The notes under the pieces are model-generated. The model ran no database searches, had not been told where the DNA came from, and saw nothing but the letters and a program-made list of their open reading frames with translations. A DNA stretch of 64,000 nucleotides from assembly GCA_002350615.1 (NCBI GenBank), contig DEFD01000031.1:1-64000 (forward strand). Direction: 5' to 3'. Source of the DNA: Bacteroidales bacterium UBA2861. GTDB lineage: Bacteria; Bacteroidota; Bacteroidia; Bacteroidales; UBA932. Positions 7,753 through 16,738 of this stretch are shown piece by piece. The position numbers were made by a program, and so were the translations under genes. Numbering within the stretch: position 1 is the stretch's first letter; every line of letters starts with the position of its first letter.

Positions 7753-9534
7753 ATGAGTCCTGAATTGTTTCTGGCACAGCAGGCCGCAAAGGCCGTGAAT
7801 GCCATTTACGGGGCGGATGTGGATGCATCCGCCCTGCAAGTACAGGTTACCCGCAAGGAATTCGAAGGCGACTATACCCTGGTCGTTTTTCCCCTGCTTC
7901 GTATAACCCACTCTTCTCCTGACGCAAGCGCGGAAGCCATAGGCGCCTGGCTGAAGGAGAACTGCCCGGAAATAAGCGCTTACAACAGCGTCAAGGGCTT
8001 CCTGAACATAAGTCTGTCACCCCTTTACTGGCTTGAGACTTTCAACGCGATAGCGGGCGACAAGGATTTCGGAACGCTCCCTTCAACCGGGAAAAGGATA
8101 ATGGTGGAGTTCTCTTCGCCCAATACCAACAAACCCCTTCATCTCGGCCACGTGCGCAACAACCTTCTTGGAGACAGCGTTTCCAGGATCCTTGCCGCAG
8201 CCGGCAACGATGTCATGAAGGTGACCCTCGTGAACGACCGCGGCGTGCATATTTGCAAGAGCATGTATGCATGGCAGCAACTGTTTGACGGGGCTACGCC
8301 GGAGTCTTCTGGGAAGAAGGGAGACCATCTGGTAGGGGACTGCTACGTGGCGTTCAACAATCTTCTCAAAAAAGAGACGGACGAGCTTGTAGCTTCCGGA
8401 ATGAGCCCCGAGCAGGCGGCGAAGGAAGCTCCCTGCATGAAGGCCGTTCATGAGATGCTGGTGAAATGGGAACAGGGAGACCCCGAGGTGCGTGAGCTCT
8501 GGGCGAAGATGAACGGTTGGGTTTTCGACGGCTTCGACGCCACCTACAAGGCTCTCGGAATCAGTTTCGACAAGGTATATTACGAGTCGCAGACCTATCT
8601 GCTCGGCAAGGAGCTGGTGCAGAAAGGCCTTGACAGCGGAGTGTTCGAGCGCGAGGCCGACGGCAGCGTATGGTGCGACCTTACAGCGGACGGGCTGGAC
8701 CGCAAGCTGCTGCTGCGCAGCGACGGCACCTCCGTTTATATCACCCAGGACCTCGGCACTGCGGAAAGGCGTTTTTCCGAATTCAGCCTGGATTCGCACG
8801 TGTATGTGGTCGGCGACGAGCAGAATTATCATTTCCAGGTGCTGAAACTGATCCTCGGCAAACTTGGATTCGAATGGGCGGAACGCATCTTCCATCTGTC
8901 CTACGGCATGGTTGAGCTCCCTGAGGGAAAGATGAAATCCAGGGAAGGCACGGTCGTGGATGCGGATGACCTCATTGCAAGCATGTATGCGGAAGCTCGC
9001 CAGACTTCCGAAGAGTCCGGCAAGCTGGAAGGCGTGGACGAAGCGGAAAAGGACAGGCTTTATTCGATGATAGGGCTTGGGGCCCTCAAGTACTTTATTT
9101 TGAAGGTGGATCCCCGCAAGAAGATGCTTTTCAATCCGAAGGAATCCATCGACTTCAACGGGAATACAGGTCCGTTCATCCAGTACACGCATGCCCGCAT
9201 CTGCTCGATCCTCCGCAAGGCCGATGCCCAGGGATTTGCCCGTGAAGTGGCTCCCGGCACGGAATTCAGCGCCAAGGAGCAGCGTCTGGTGAAGCTTCTC
9301 AACATCTATCCGCAGAAAGTTGCGGAGGCGGCGGAAGCCTTCTCACCGGCCGTAATCGCGAACTATGCCTACGAACTTGCGAAAGAGTTCAACCAGTACT
9401 ATCACGAGACCCAGATAATCAGGGAAACAGACGGCTCTCTGCGTGCCGCGAGGCTGGCTCTGATAGAATTGCTGGCCTCCGTGTTGAGGAAGGCTATGGG
9501 ACTTCTCGGAACCGAACTTCCGGAAAGGATGTAA
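7753..9534 (+). CDS. argS: arginine--tRNA ligase
   Basis: The 593-residue class I aminoacyl-tRNA synthetase charges tRNA-Arg. The ArgS-specific N-terminal domain (about residues 1-110) precedes the Rossmann fold with its HIGH-type motif (SSPNTNKPLHLGHVRNN, near residue 120). The KMSK counterpart is the ArgS-typical KMKSREG. The C-terminal helical DALR anticodon-binding domain covers roughly the last 120 residues. Length is normal. The gene starts 3 nt after rpoD and is followed by a strong terminator, so it is probably last in the htrA-rpoD-argS transcript. Confidence 0.96.
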   Translation: MSPELFLAQQAAKAVNAIYGADVDASALQVQVTRKEFEGDYTLVVFPLLRITHSSPDASAEAIGAWLKENCPEISAYNSVKGFLNISLSPLYWLETFNAIAGDKDFGTLPSTGKRIMVEFSSPNTNKPLHLGHVRNNLLGDSVSRILAAAGNDVMKVTLVNDRGVHICKSMYAWQQLFDGATPESSGKKGDHLVGDCYVAFNNLLKKETDELVASGMSPEQAAKEAPCMKAVHEMLVKWEQGDPEVRELWAKMNGWVFDGFDATYKALGISFDKVYYESQTYLLGKELVQKGLDSGVFEREADGSVWCDLTADGLDRKLLLRSDGTSVYITQDLGTAERRFSEFSLDSHVYVVGDEQNYHFQVLKLILGKLGFEWAERIFHLSYGMVELPEGKMKSREGTVVDADDLIASMYAEARQTSEESGKLEGVDEAEKDRLYSMIGLGALKYFILKVDPRKKMLFNPKESIDFNGNTGPFIQYTHARICSILRKADAQGFAREVAPGTEFSAKEQRLVKLLNIYPQKVAEAAEAFSPAVIANYAYELAKEFNQYYHETQIIRETDGSLRAARLALIELLASVLRKAMGLLGTELPERM

Positions 9535-9543
9535 TAATTTTTG

Positions 9544-9568
9544 AAAAAAGCGTCTCCGGCGCTTTTTT
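9544..9568 (+). terminator. rho-independent terminator after argS
   Basis: AAAAAAGCG (9544-9552) pairs with CGCTTTTTT (9560-9568) around a 7-nt loop, 9 nt after the argS stop. Confidence 0.8.
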
Positions 9569-9611
9569 CTTTAGGATTTTTGGCTTATTATTGCAGCCAA
9601 ATTGAGATGAT

Positions 9612-9983
9612 ATGATAGCAGATACAAGAAAGAGACACGTCGTCAGCTACGAAAATATGTCGAAAGAGGTCGCCGCCGCTTTCGCGGAGAAGTATCCGGG
9701 AGGGTTCAACGACTATCTTCAGGACCTTGTAAAGTACACAAAACCAGACGGAACGCCGTTTTATGCGGTAACTATTGACATTCCCGAGGGAATATATCTT
9801 GTGAAGATCAAGGTTAAGACTGACGACGCCGAAGACATAGAGCGCTGGCTCGAAGGGGAAGAGGCTGCCGAAAACGAACAGGTGGCCGGACAGTCCGCGG
9901 ATGCGGAGCCCGAAGGAACGCCGCTGCCCGACGACAATATCGCCCAGTACGGTTCGGACGACGACCCTGCAGACGCAGACTGA
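9612..9983 (+). CDS. conserved small protein of unknown function
   Basis: I do not recognise a named family in this 123-residue protein. It is soluble, with no signal peptide or membrane segment. The first 85 residues look folded (HVVSYENMSKEVAAAF, a helix rich in aromatic residues, then a beta-rich stretch around FYAVTIDIPEGIYLVK). The last 40 residues are acidic and low in hydrophobics (EGEEAAENEQ, DDDPADAD), probably disordered. It follows the argS terminator and lies 8 nt before the CLC gene, so the two could be co-transcribed. A role cannot be inferred. Confidence 0.75.
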   Translation: MIADTRKRHVVSYENMSKEVAAAFAEKYPGGFNDYLQDLVKYTKPDGTPFYAVTIDIPEGIYLVKIKVKTDDAEDIERWLEGEEAAENEQVAGQSADAEPEGTPLPDDNIAQYGSDDDPADAD

Positions 9984-9991
9984 CAGCAGCG

Positions 9992-11689
9992 ATGCGCCGC
10001 TCCCTGCTAAAAATAAACGAGTCTGGAAAACTCCTGCTTCTGAGCCTTGTGGTAGGCCTGGGAGCAGGTTTTTCCGCTGTATTGCTGATTAAATCCATCG
10101 ACTTCCTGCAGAGCCTGGTGAGCCGTTGCGCCGGATTCCTGCCCGGGAAATGGGCATGGGCGCTGTTCCCTTCGCTGGGTATGCTGCTTTCCCTGCACAT
10201 AGTCCGCTATCTTGTAAAGGACAATATCGGGCACGGAGTGACCCAGGTGCTCCTTGCGGTCTCCCGCAACGAGTCCAGGATAAAGCCGCACAATATCTGG
10301 TCTTCCCTCCTTACAAGTGCGCTCACCATAGGTTTTGGCGGGTCTGTAGGTGCCGAAGCTCCCATCGTTTACACCGGGGCGGCTTTCGGAAGCAATGTAG
10401 GCCGCTGGGCGGGGGTTTCATACAAGGGTATCACGACACTGCTCGGATGCGGGGCGGCCGGTGCCATAGCGGGCATCTTCAAGGCCCCTCTGGCAGGAGT
10501 CCTCTTTACTCTGGAGATCCTGCTTTTCAACATCTCCATGAGCTCCATGATCCCGCTGCTGATATCGACCCTGACCGCAACGGTCGTCTCCTATCTCTTC
10601 CTGGGGCAGGGGGCTGTGTTCGAGGCGGAAACTGTCTTTTTCAAGATGCAGAATCTGCCTCTGTATCTGGCTCTTGGGATATTTTGTGCAGGAGTTTCCC
10701 TTTATTTCACGAAATTCACCCTCTTCCTTGAAGACAAGGTCAAACGCATATCCAGCCCCTGGCTGAAATGGTTTGTCTGTTCTCTCGGACTTGGAGCTCT
10801 CATCATGATTTTCCCGCAGCTGTTCGGAGAGGGCTACGATTCCATCAGGAATCTGCTTGCAGGGAAAGAGGAGGCCGTCCTGCTTGTGCTTGCCCTTGTT
10901 ATTTTCAAGGTGGTGAGCATGACGCTTACGAATTCCGGCGGGGGAGTGGGCGGCACTTTCGGCCCCACCCTTGTGGTCGGCGGCCTTGCGGGCTTCCTTC
11001 TCGCAAAGAGTTTCAATCTTCTCGGCACCGGCTGGAGCGTGCCTGAGCAGAGTTTCGTGCTTGTTGGTATGGCAGGAGTGATGGCGGGAGTCATGCAGGC
11101 TCCTATGACGGCGATATTCCTTATCGCCGAAATCACAGGAGGCTATTCCCTCCTGATACCCCTGATACTCTGTTCTACCGTTTCTTATGCGGTTACGCGC
11201 ATCTGGGAGAAGTATTCAATTTATACGAAGCGAATCGCCCAGAGCGGAGACCTGCTGACTCATGACAGCGACCAGGCCGTGATGACCCTCCTTCAGACCA
11301 GGGACCTTATTCGGGACAAATATCCCAGGCTTCGCGACGATTCCACGCTGGAAGAGATCCTTCCCATCGTTTCGTCCAGCACCGTAGCTGTCTTTCCCGT
11401 TCTGGACCGGGACGGCCGTTTCTGCGGCATGCTTGAAATGGACGATCTGAGAAAGTACATTTTCGATATCGCTGAGCACAGGACCACACTGGTGTCTCAG
11501 CTCATGCATTCTGCTCCCGATTTCGTTTACGAAGATGAGAAGATGTCTTCCGTGATGCGGAAATTCGACGTTTCCGATGTATGGAGGCTTCCTGTAATCA
11601 CCCATGAGGGAATCTATCTCGGATTCATATCGCGAAGCAGGATACTTGCGGCTTACCGCGCCGAACTGAAACTGATTTCCGAAGACTGA
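9992..11689 (+). CDS. CLC-family chloride channel/transporter with C-terminal CBS pair
   Basis: The 565-residue membrane protein has about 10-12 hydrophobic segments over residues 1-415 and a cytoplasmic pair of CBS domains over about 425-560. The anion-path loops are recognisable but altered: the GSGIP counterpart reads GHGVT, the gating-glutamate loop GREGP reads GAEAP (glutamate kept), and the third reads GGTFGP. The proton-path segment reads FTLEILLF, with one glutamate rather than a pair. I infer Cl- transport regulated through the CBS domains; whether it is a channel or an exchanger is open. It lies 8 nt after the small acidic protein and 1 nt before tex. Confidence 0.88.
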   Translation: MRRSLLKINESGKLLLLSLVVGLGAGFSAVLLIKSIDFLQSLVSRCAGFLPGKWAWALFPSLGMLLSLHIVRYLVKDNIGHGVTQVLLAVSRNESRIKPHNIWSSLLTSALTIGFGGSVGAEAPIVYTGAAFGSNVGRWAGVSYKGITTLLGCGAAGAIAGIFKAPLAGVLFTLEILLFNISMSSMIPLLISTLTATVVSYLFLGQGAVFEAETVFFKMQNLPLYLALGIFCAGVSLYFTKFTLFLEDKVKRISSPWLKWFVCSLGLGALIMIFPQLFGEGYDSIRNLLAGKEEAVLLVLALVIFKVVSMTLTNSGGGVGGTFGPTLVVGGLAGFLLAKSFNLLGTGWSVPEQSFVLVGMAGVMAGVMQAPMTAIFLIAEITGGYSLLIPLILCSTVSYAVTRIWEKYSIYTKRIAQSGDLLTHDSDQAVMTLLQTRDLIRDKYPRLRDDSTLEEILPIVSSSTVAVFPVLDRDGRFCGMLEMDDLRKYIFDIAEHRTTLVSQLMHSAPDFVYEDEKMSSVMRKFDVSDVWRLPVITHEGIYLGFISRSRILAAYRAELKLISED

Positions 11690-11690
11690 A

Positions 11691-13808
11691 ATGAAGAATA
11701 TCTACCTTGAATTTATAGCGGAGCGGCTGAATCTCAAGCTCTGGCAGGTTGAAAATTGCGCTGATATGTTCGAGGAAGGGAACACCATCCCCTTCATAAG
11801 CCGTTACCGCAAAGAGAAGACTGGTGGCATGGACGATGCTTCCGTGGCTGAACTGAAGCATTGGATGGATGTCTTTGAGGAAATGGAGAAACGCAAGGAG
11901 ACTATCCTCAAGACAATCTCGGACGCCGGAGCCCTGAGTCCGGAGCTTCGTTCCCGCATAGAATCGACGGTTTCCCCCACCGAACTGGAGGATCTCTATC
12001 TGCCCTACAGGCCGAAGAGGCGGACAAGGGCGACCGTGGCCAAGGAACTCGGGCTGGAGCCTCTTGCGGATGCCATGTGGACCGGACGCGCCCGCAATCC
12101 TCGCGCAGAAGCGGGGAAGTATCTGAAAAAAGGCAAGGTGGAGGATGTCGAAGCTGCACTTTCGGGAGCGAGGGACATCATTGCGGAGCGCCTGAGCGAA
12201 ACGGCACCGATAAGGGAAAACCTTCGAGGCATATTCCGTTCGAGGCGTCTTGAATCAAAGGCTACCAAGGCTGCGGACAGCCCGGAAGCCGCCAAATACC
12301 GTTCCTACTTCAATTGGAACTGTCCTCTCGACAGGATCCCTGCCCATAATCTGCTTGCCGTTCTCAGAGCCAGGGATGAAGGGTTCCTGAACATATCCAT
12401 AGACGCAGATGCGGAGCGCTGCGGCAAGAAAATATACTACGACTATTGCCAGGAGCACGGCTATCCAGGAGGAGAACTCGCGGAGCAGATCCGCGAAGCC
12501 GTGGACGACAGTTTCAAGAGGCTTCTGGAGCCCTCCATTTCAGGCGAAGTCATCAAGGAAGCCAAGGCCAGGGCAGATGCTGAGAGCATTGCCGTTTTCG
12601 GAGAGAATCTGCGTCAGCTGCTGCTTGGCGCGCCTGTGGGGCAGAAAAGGACGATGGCGGTGGATCCCGGATTCAGGAACGGCTGCAAAATTGCCTGCCT
12701 GGATGCGGAGGGCAAACTCCTGTATCACACCATCATCTTCCCGCACCCTCCCCAGAATGAAAAAGTAAAGGCCCTGGTGGCCGTGCAGGATATGCTGGAG
12801 AAGTATGGGATAGAGGCGGTGGCCATAGGCAACGGAACTGCAAGCCGGGAGACCGTAGAATTCTTCCGCAAGGTAAGCCTGCCGGATGGCTGCAAGCTGT
12901 GGACCGTAAGCGAAGACGGTGCTTCCATATATTCCGCCTCGGAAGTGGGGAGGGCGGAGTTCCCGGACGAAGATGTCACGGTGCGCGGTGCGGTCTCGAT
13001 AGGCCGCAGGCTGATGGATCCGCTCGCCGAGCTCGTTAAAATAGATCCCAAGAATCTCGGCATAGGCCAGTACCAGCACGATGTGGACCAGGCACGGCTG
13101 AAGGAGAAACTGGACAATACTGTGGAAGCCTGCGTGAATGCAGTGGGTGTGAACCTGAATACAGCGTCCGAATACCTTCTGCGCTATGTGGCGGGAATCG
13201 GACCGCAGCTTGCCGGGAATATCGTGGCATACAGGAATGCCAACGGAGCTTTCCATTCCAGGGAGGAACTGCGCAAGGTCCCCAGGCTGGGCGCCAAGGC
13301 TTACGAGCAGTGTGCCGGATTCCTCCGTGTGAAGGGCGGCGACAATCCACTGGATGATTCGGCCGTGCATCCCGAAAGCTACTTCGTGGTTGACAGGATG
13401 GCAAAGGACCTGGGAGTGAGCGTAAGCGAGCTGGTGGGCAACGCAGAGCTCTGTTCGAAGATAAACGCCGCCATGTACGTGGACGGCAGCATCGGGCTTC
13501 CCACAATAAACGATATAATAAAGGAACTTTCCAAACCTGGGCTTGATCCGCGTGAGCAGGCTTCGGAATTTTCATTCAGCGACGCGGTCCACGATATCGA
13601 GGATCTCCGCCCGGGGATGGAACTTCCCGGTATAGTGACTAATATTACGAATTTCGGGGCTTTCGTGGACATAGGACTGCACGACAATGGGCTCATCCAT
13701 GTCAGCAGGATGGGCGGAAAGACGCTCAAACTGCATCAGAAGGTGAGCGTGAGCGTTGAGTCGGTGGATCTGGAAAGAGGCCGTATCAGCCTTCGGCTTA
13801 TCAAATAG
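11691..13808 (+). CDS. tex: Tex-family RNA-binding transcription accessory protein
   Basis: The 705-residue cytoplasmic protein resembles Tex/Spt6. The N-terminal helical domain (FISRYRKEKTGGMDD, near residues 35-49) is characteristic. The YqgF/RNase H-like domain begins at AVDPGFRNGCKIACLD, helix-hairpin-helix motifs follow (LLRYVAGIGPQLAGNIV), and the C-terminal S1 domain starts near GIVTNITNFGAFVDIG. Tex acts in transcription and RNA metabolism. It starts 1 nt after the CLC gene, and its last 8 nt overlap the convergent glycosyltransferase gene. Confidence 0.95.
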   Translation: MKNIYLEFIAERLNLKLWQVENCADMFEEGNTIPFISRYRKEKTGGMDDASVAELKHWMDVFEEMEKRKETILKTISDAGALSPELRSRIESTVSPTELEDLYLPYRPKRRTRATVAKELGLEPLADAMWTGRARNPRAEAGKYLKKGKVEDVEAALSGARDIIAERLSETAPIRENLRGIFRSRRLESKATKAADSPEAAKYRSYFNWNCPLDRIPAHNLLAVLRARDEGFLNISIDADAERCGKKIYYDYCQEHGYPGGELAEQIREAVDDSFKRLLEPSISGEVIKEAKARADAESIAVFGENLRQLLLGAPVGQKRTMAVDPGFRNGCKIACLDAEGKLLYHTIIFPHPPQNEKVKALVAVQDMLEKYGIEAVAIGNGTASRETVEFFRKVSLPDGCKLWTVSEDGASIYSASEVGRAEFPDEDVTVRGAVSIGRRLMDPLAELVKIDPKNLGIGQYQHDVDQARLKEKLDNTVEACVNAVGVNLNTASEYLLRYVAGIGPQLAGNIVAYRNANGAFHSREELRKVPRLGAKAYEQCAGFLRVKGGDNPLDDSAVHPESYFVVDRMAKDLGVSVSELVGNAELCSKINAAMYVDGSIGLPTINDIIKELSKPGLDPREQASEFSFSDAVHDIEDLRPGMELPGIVTNITNFGAFVDIGLHDNGLIHVSRMGGKTLKLHQKVSVSVESVDLERGRISLRLIK

Positions 13809-14526
13809 AGCGTGGGCTTATCTTCCTGAAACGCAGCTTGATGACACCCCAGAAGGCTTCTCCGAAAATGCCTCCGGACATTTTTGAGGTGCCCTCCTTG
13901 CGATTGATGAAGATTACGGGAACCTCTTCGAGATGGAAACCGAGCTGCACGGCGCTGTATTTCATTTCTATCTGGAAGCCGTAGCCTTTCATCTCCACCC
14001 TGTCCAAATTGATGGTTTCCAGGGTTTTACGGCCGTAGCATACAAATCCGGCGGTGCTGTCGAATATTTTTACTCCAAGCACGGTCCTGACGTAAACGGA
14101 TGCGAAGTAGGAAATGAGAATGCGTCCGATGGGCCAGTTGACTACGCTGACCCCATTGCTGTAGCGGGACCCTACGGCAAGTCCGGCCCCTTTTTCGCAG
14201 GCTTCAACCAGCCTTGGCAGGTCGTCGGGATTGTGGGAAAAATCGGCGTCCATTTCGCAGATGTAGTCGTAGTCCCTTTCCAGAGCCCATTTGAAGCCGG
14301 TTATATAAGCCGTGCCGAGGCCGAGTTTTCCTTTTCTTTCAATCAGGAAAAGCCTGTCAGGAAATTCCGTCTGCAGCTTTTTGACGATTGCAGCGGTGCC
14401 GTCGGGGGAGCCGTCGTCGATTACAAGAATGTGGAAAGCCCCTTCAAGGGCAAAGACCGCGCGGATTATTTTCTCCGCATTTTCCTTCTCGTTGTAGGTG
14501 GGGATTATGACTAATTTCTGACTCAT
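13801..14526 (-). CDS. GT2 glycosyltransferase, polyprenol-phosphate mannosyltransferase (DPM1) type
   Basis: The 241-residue protein matches dolichyl/polyprenol monophosphomannose synthases. It has the N-terminal NEKENAEKIIRAV, the nucleotide-binding VIDDGSPDGTA, the metal-binding MDADFSHNPDDL and the family C-terminal region VPVIFINRKEGTSKMSGG. No C-terminal membrane domain is present, so this is the short soluble form. It probably makes a lipid-linked sugar donor for envelope glycans. Start ATG 14526 is preceded by a TAAATTTG box on the minus strand. The 3' end overlaps tex by 8 nt. Confidence 0.88.
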   Translation of the reverse strand: MSQKLVIIPTYNEKENAEKIIRAVFALEGAFHILVIDDGSPDGTAAIVKKLQTEFPDRLFLIERKGKLGLGTAYITGFKWALERDYDYICEMDADFSHNPDDLPRLVEACEKGAGLAVGSRYSNGVSVVNWPIGRILISYFASVYVRTVLGVKIFDSTAGFVCYGRKTLETINLDRVEMKGYGFQIEMKYSAVQLGFHLEEVPVIFINRKEGTSKMSGGIFGEAFWGVIKLRFRKISPRSI

Positions 14527-14533
14527 ACCATCG

Positions 14534-14561
14534 CAAATTTAGTAATAATTTCGTACATTTG
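14534..14561. promoter_or_regulatory. divergent promoter boxes between two glycosyltransferase genes
   Basis: TAAATTTG on the minus strand (14534-14541) serves the DPM1-like gene and TACATTTG on the plus strand (14554-14561) serves the gene starting at 14567. The plus box ends only 5 nt before the ATG, which points to a nearly leaderless mRNA. Confidence 0.55.
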
Positions 14562-14566
14562 AAGAT

Positions 14567-15889
14567 ATGGAAAGAGTAAAGAGATTCAAAATCGTTTCCG
14601 GTGCAACGAAATCGCTCCGTGACATCGTAGATTACGCCGATGCACCCTATACGCTTTTATTTACCAGACCCTGCGAACTGCGCTGGGTGGATCTGGGCCT
14701 GGAAAGGATGCTCCAGATTGCCGAAGACACCGGGGCCGCAATGGTGTATGCGGATCATTTCAACGGTGTTGAGCCGGCTCCTGTAATCGATTGCCAGCCA
14801 GGGTCCCTGCGTGACGACTTCGATTTTGGCGGCGCATTGCTGTACCGTACCGAGTGCTTCAGGAAAGCTGTCGAAAGCATGGACGTGGATTACCGTTATG
14901 CCGCTCTTTACGATTTGCGACTCCGGGTGTCTGAAATGGGACGGCTTGTGCACATCCCCGAATTCCTTTACTATGAAACGGATGCCGACAACCGGGATTC
15001 AGATGTCAAACAGTTCGATTATGTGAATCCTCGCAACAGGGAAGTGCAGATAGAGATGGAAGCCGCATGCACCGCGCATCTGAAGCGTATCGGCGCCTGG
15101 CTCGCGCCTGTCTTCAAGGACGTTGACCTTTCCGAAGGTGATTTTCCGGTAGAAGCTTCGGTAGTTATTCCCTGCAAGAACAGGGTTCAGACCATAGGCG
15201 ATGCCATCCGCAGCGCTCTGAACCAGAAAACGGATTTCGCATATAACGTGATCGTGGTGGATGACAATTCCGACGATGGAAGCGTCGAGGTGATAAAGTC
15301 TTTTTCCTCGGATCCGCGCCTTGTGTATATAGCTCAGGACAGCAGCTGGCATGCGATCGGTGGCAACTGGAATGCGGCCATCCATCATCCGGCCTGCGGG
15401 CGCTTCGCCCTCCAGCTGGATTCGGACGACGTTTACAGCGGGCCCGATACGGTGCGTAAATTTGTCGAGGCCTTCAGGCAGCAGAACTGCGCCATGGTAG
15501 TAGGAAGTTACAGGATTACCGATTTTGAACTTAATACCCTTCCTCCCGGCTTGATCGACCATCGCGAATGGACGGAAGATAACGGGAGGAACAATGCCCT
15601 TCGCGTGAACGGTCTCGGTGCGCCCAGAGGCTTTTTCGTGCCGCTTCTCAGGCGCATAAACTTCCCTGTTACAAAATACGGGGAAGATTACGCCGTGGGG
15701 CTTCGCATCAGCAGGGAATACCGCATCGGACGCATCTACGAGGAACTTTACTGCTGCCGTCGATGGGGCGGGAACTCGGATTCGGCGCTGCCTCTGGAGA
15801 AGGTGAATGCGAACAATTATTACAAGGACCGGCTGCGGACTTGGGAACTGCAGGCGCGCCTTGCCCTCAATGCCGATTCGGGAAAATAA
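14567..15889 (+). CDS. two-part family 2 glycosyltransferase
   Basis: The 440-residue cytoplasmic protein carries a clear GT2 (GT-A fold) domain from about residue 193, with VEASVVIPCKNRVQTI, VVDDNSDDGSVEVI and the metal-binding ALQLDSDDVY. The first 190 residues are also GT-like in layout (FTRPCELRWVDLGL, TGAAMVYADHF, DFGGALLYRTECF) and may be a second, degenerate glycosyltransferase half. Donor and acceptor cannot be read from sequence. It is transcribed divergently from the DPM1-like gene, so both may serve envelope glycan assembly. Confidence 0.82.
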   Translation: MERVKRFKIVSGATKSLRDIVDYADAPYTLLFTRPCELRWVDLGLERMLQIAEDTGAAMVYADHFNGVEPAPVIDCQPGSLRDDFDFGGALLYRTECFRKAVESMDVDYRYAALYDLRLRVSEMGRLVHIPEFLYYETDADNRDSDVKQFDYVNPRNREVQIEMEAACTAHLKRIGAWLAPVFKDVDLSEGDFPVEASVVIPCKNRVQTIGDAIRSALNQKTDFAYNVIVVDDNSDDGSVEVIKSFSSDPRLVYIAQDSSWHAIGGNWNAAIHHPACGRFALQLDSDDVYSGPDTVRKFVEAFRQQNCAMVVGSYRITDFELNTLPPGLIDHREWTEDNGRNNALRVNGLGAPRGFFVPLLRRINFPVTKYGEDYAVGLRISREYRIGRIYEELYCCRRWGGNSDSALPLEKVNANNYYKDRLRTWELQARLALNADSGK

Positions 15890-15891
15890 TA

Positions 15892-15922
15892 TTTGCAGAA
15901 ACCAAAAAATGCTGTATATTTG
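15892..15922 (+). promoter_or_regulatory. complete Bacteroidota promoter for tRNA-Val
   Basis: TTTG (15892-15895), a 19-nt spacer and TATATTTG (15915-15922) match the -33/-7 consensus exactly. The tRNA begins 25 nt downstream. Confidence 0.85.
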
Positions 15923-15946
15923 CACCCGCTTTCAAAGAAAGGCTTC

Positions 15947-16021
15947 GGAAGGTTAGCTCAGCTGGTTTAGAGCACCTGCCTTACAAGCAGGGGGTCACTG
16001 GTTCGAATCCAGTACCTTCCA
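15947..16021 (+). tRNA. tRNA-Val (anticodon TAC)
   Basis: The acceptor GGAAGGT pairs with ACCTTCC. The D arm is GCTC/GAGC, the anticodon stem-loop is CCTGC-CTTACAA-GCAGG with anticodon TAC, and the T arm is ACTGG-TTCGAAT-CCAGT. The discriminator base is A and CCA is not fully encoded. A consensus promoter precedes it and a terminator follows 58 nt downstream. Confidence 0.97.
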
Positions 16022-16078
16022 CAAAGTTTTCAATAAAGCTAAAATATTGAAAATAAAGCGTTTAGAGATTGATTAAAG

Positions 16079-16110
16079 GCCGTTTCGGAGTGATTCCGAG
16101 ACGGCTTTTT
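16079..16110 (+). terminator. rho-independent terminator after tRNA-Val
   Basis: GCCGTTTCGGA (16079-16089) pairs with TCCGAGACGGC (16095-16105), followed by TTTTT. Confidence 0.85.
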
Positions 16111-16183
16111 GCTTTGGATGCCTTGCCTTTTATTGCAAAAATAATTGATTCGTCAAAAACTTAACAAAAAAGTGAATTTTTTG

Positions 16184-16214
16184 TTTGAGGATTCAAAAAT
16201 ATCTAGTATTTTTG
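16184..16214 (+). promoter_or_regulatory. promoter of the toxin-antitoxin-chaperone operon
   Basis: TTTG (16184-16187), a 19-nt spacer and TATTTTTG (16207-16214) fit the consensus. It fixes the toxin start at ATG 16236, since the longer frame from 16185 would begin inside the promoter. Confidence 0.75.
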
Positions 16215-16235
16215 CGTCCTGGAACGCTGTGTTGT

Positions 16236-16730
16236 ATGGGAAAACTGGAACTCGTCATAGAGAGTGATAATCTCAGTATATATTCACCAAAGTTCGATGG
16301 TGAAGTGCAGACAGAGTTCGAAAAGTTTATGTCCGACAATGGCTCTCTTCCGCATCCACAATTAAAGAAAGACTTTGACGCCATCATTGCTGTCCTGAGA
16401 AAGATGGTTGACGATTGTGGTGCACGTGAGAATCTTTTTCGTCTGGAAGGTAGAAATATTAAAGCGATTCCACTGTGTGTTGAGCAAAAGCGAAGCAAAG
16501 GTGTTGGAACACTTCGTCTATACTGCATCAGAATATCAGAGAAAATACTGATTATAGGTAATGGAGGAATAAAGAAAGTTAGGAAGTATGAGGATGACCC
16601 AGTCTTGAAAGATATAGTGGATAGACTTCGCTCTATTGAACATAAAATCTATGTAGCGGCACGTAAAACCAAAGCTGATTACGAAGATTATCAGGAAGTT
16701 AAGATAATAATTGAGACGATTACCATTTAA
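16236..16730 (+). CDS. putative RelE/HigB-superfamily toxin of a three-gene TA-chaperone module
   Basis: The 164-residue soluble protein has a C-terminal half with the RelE/HigB pattern: a strand pair with basic residues (GTLRLYCIRISEKILIIGNG, residues 91-110), then KKVRKYEDDP and a helix DIVDRLRSIEHKI. That is where mRNA-interferase toxins place their catalytic basic residues. The N-terminal 70 residues form an extra helical part not seen in minimal HigB. The assignment rests on fold pattern and on the next gene, an XRE antitoxin 8 nt downstream. Base composition is visibly AT-richer than flanking core genes, consistent with acquisition. The order toxin, antitoxin, SecB-like protein is the TAC arrangement. 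Function is inferred. Confidence 0.65.
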   Translation: MGKLELVIESDNLSIYSPKFDGEVQTEFEKFMSDNGSLPHPQLKKDFDAIIAVLRKMVDDCGARENLFRLEGRNIKAIPLCVEQKRSKGVGTLRLYCIRISEKILIIGNGGIKKVRKYEDDPVLKDIVDRLRSIEHKIYVAARKTKADYEDYQEVKIIIETITI

Positions 16731-16738
16731 TAATCACC

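Noticed and set aside
16185..16235. Longer N-terminus of the toxin
   Set aside because: The consensus promoter (16184-16214) lies within it.
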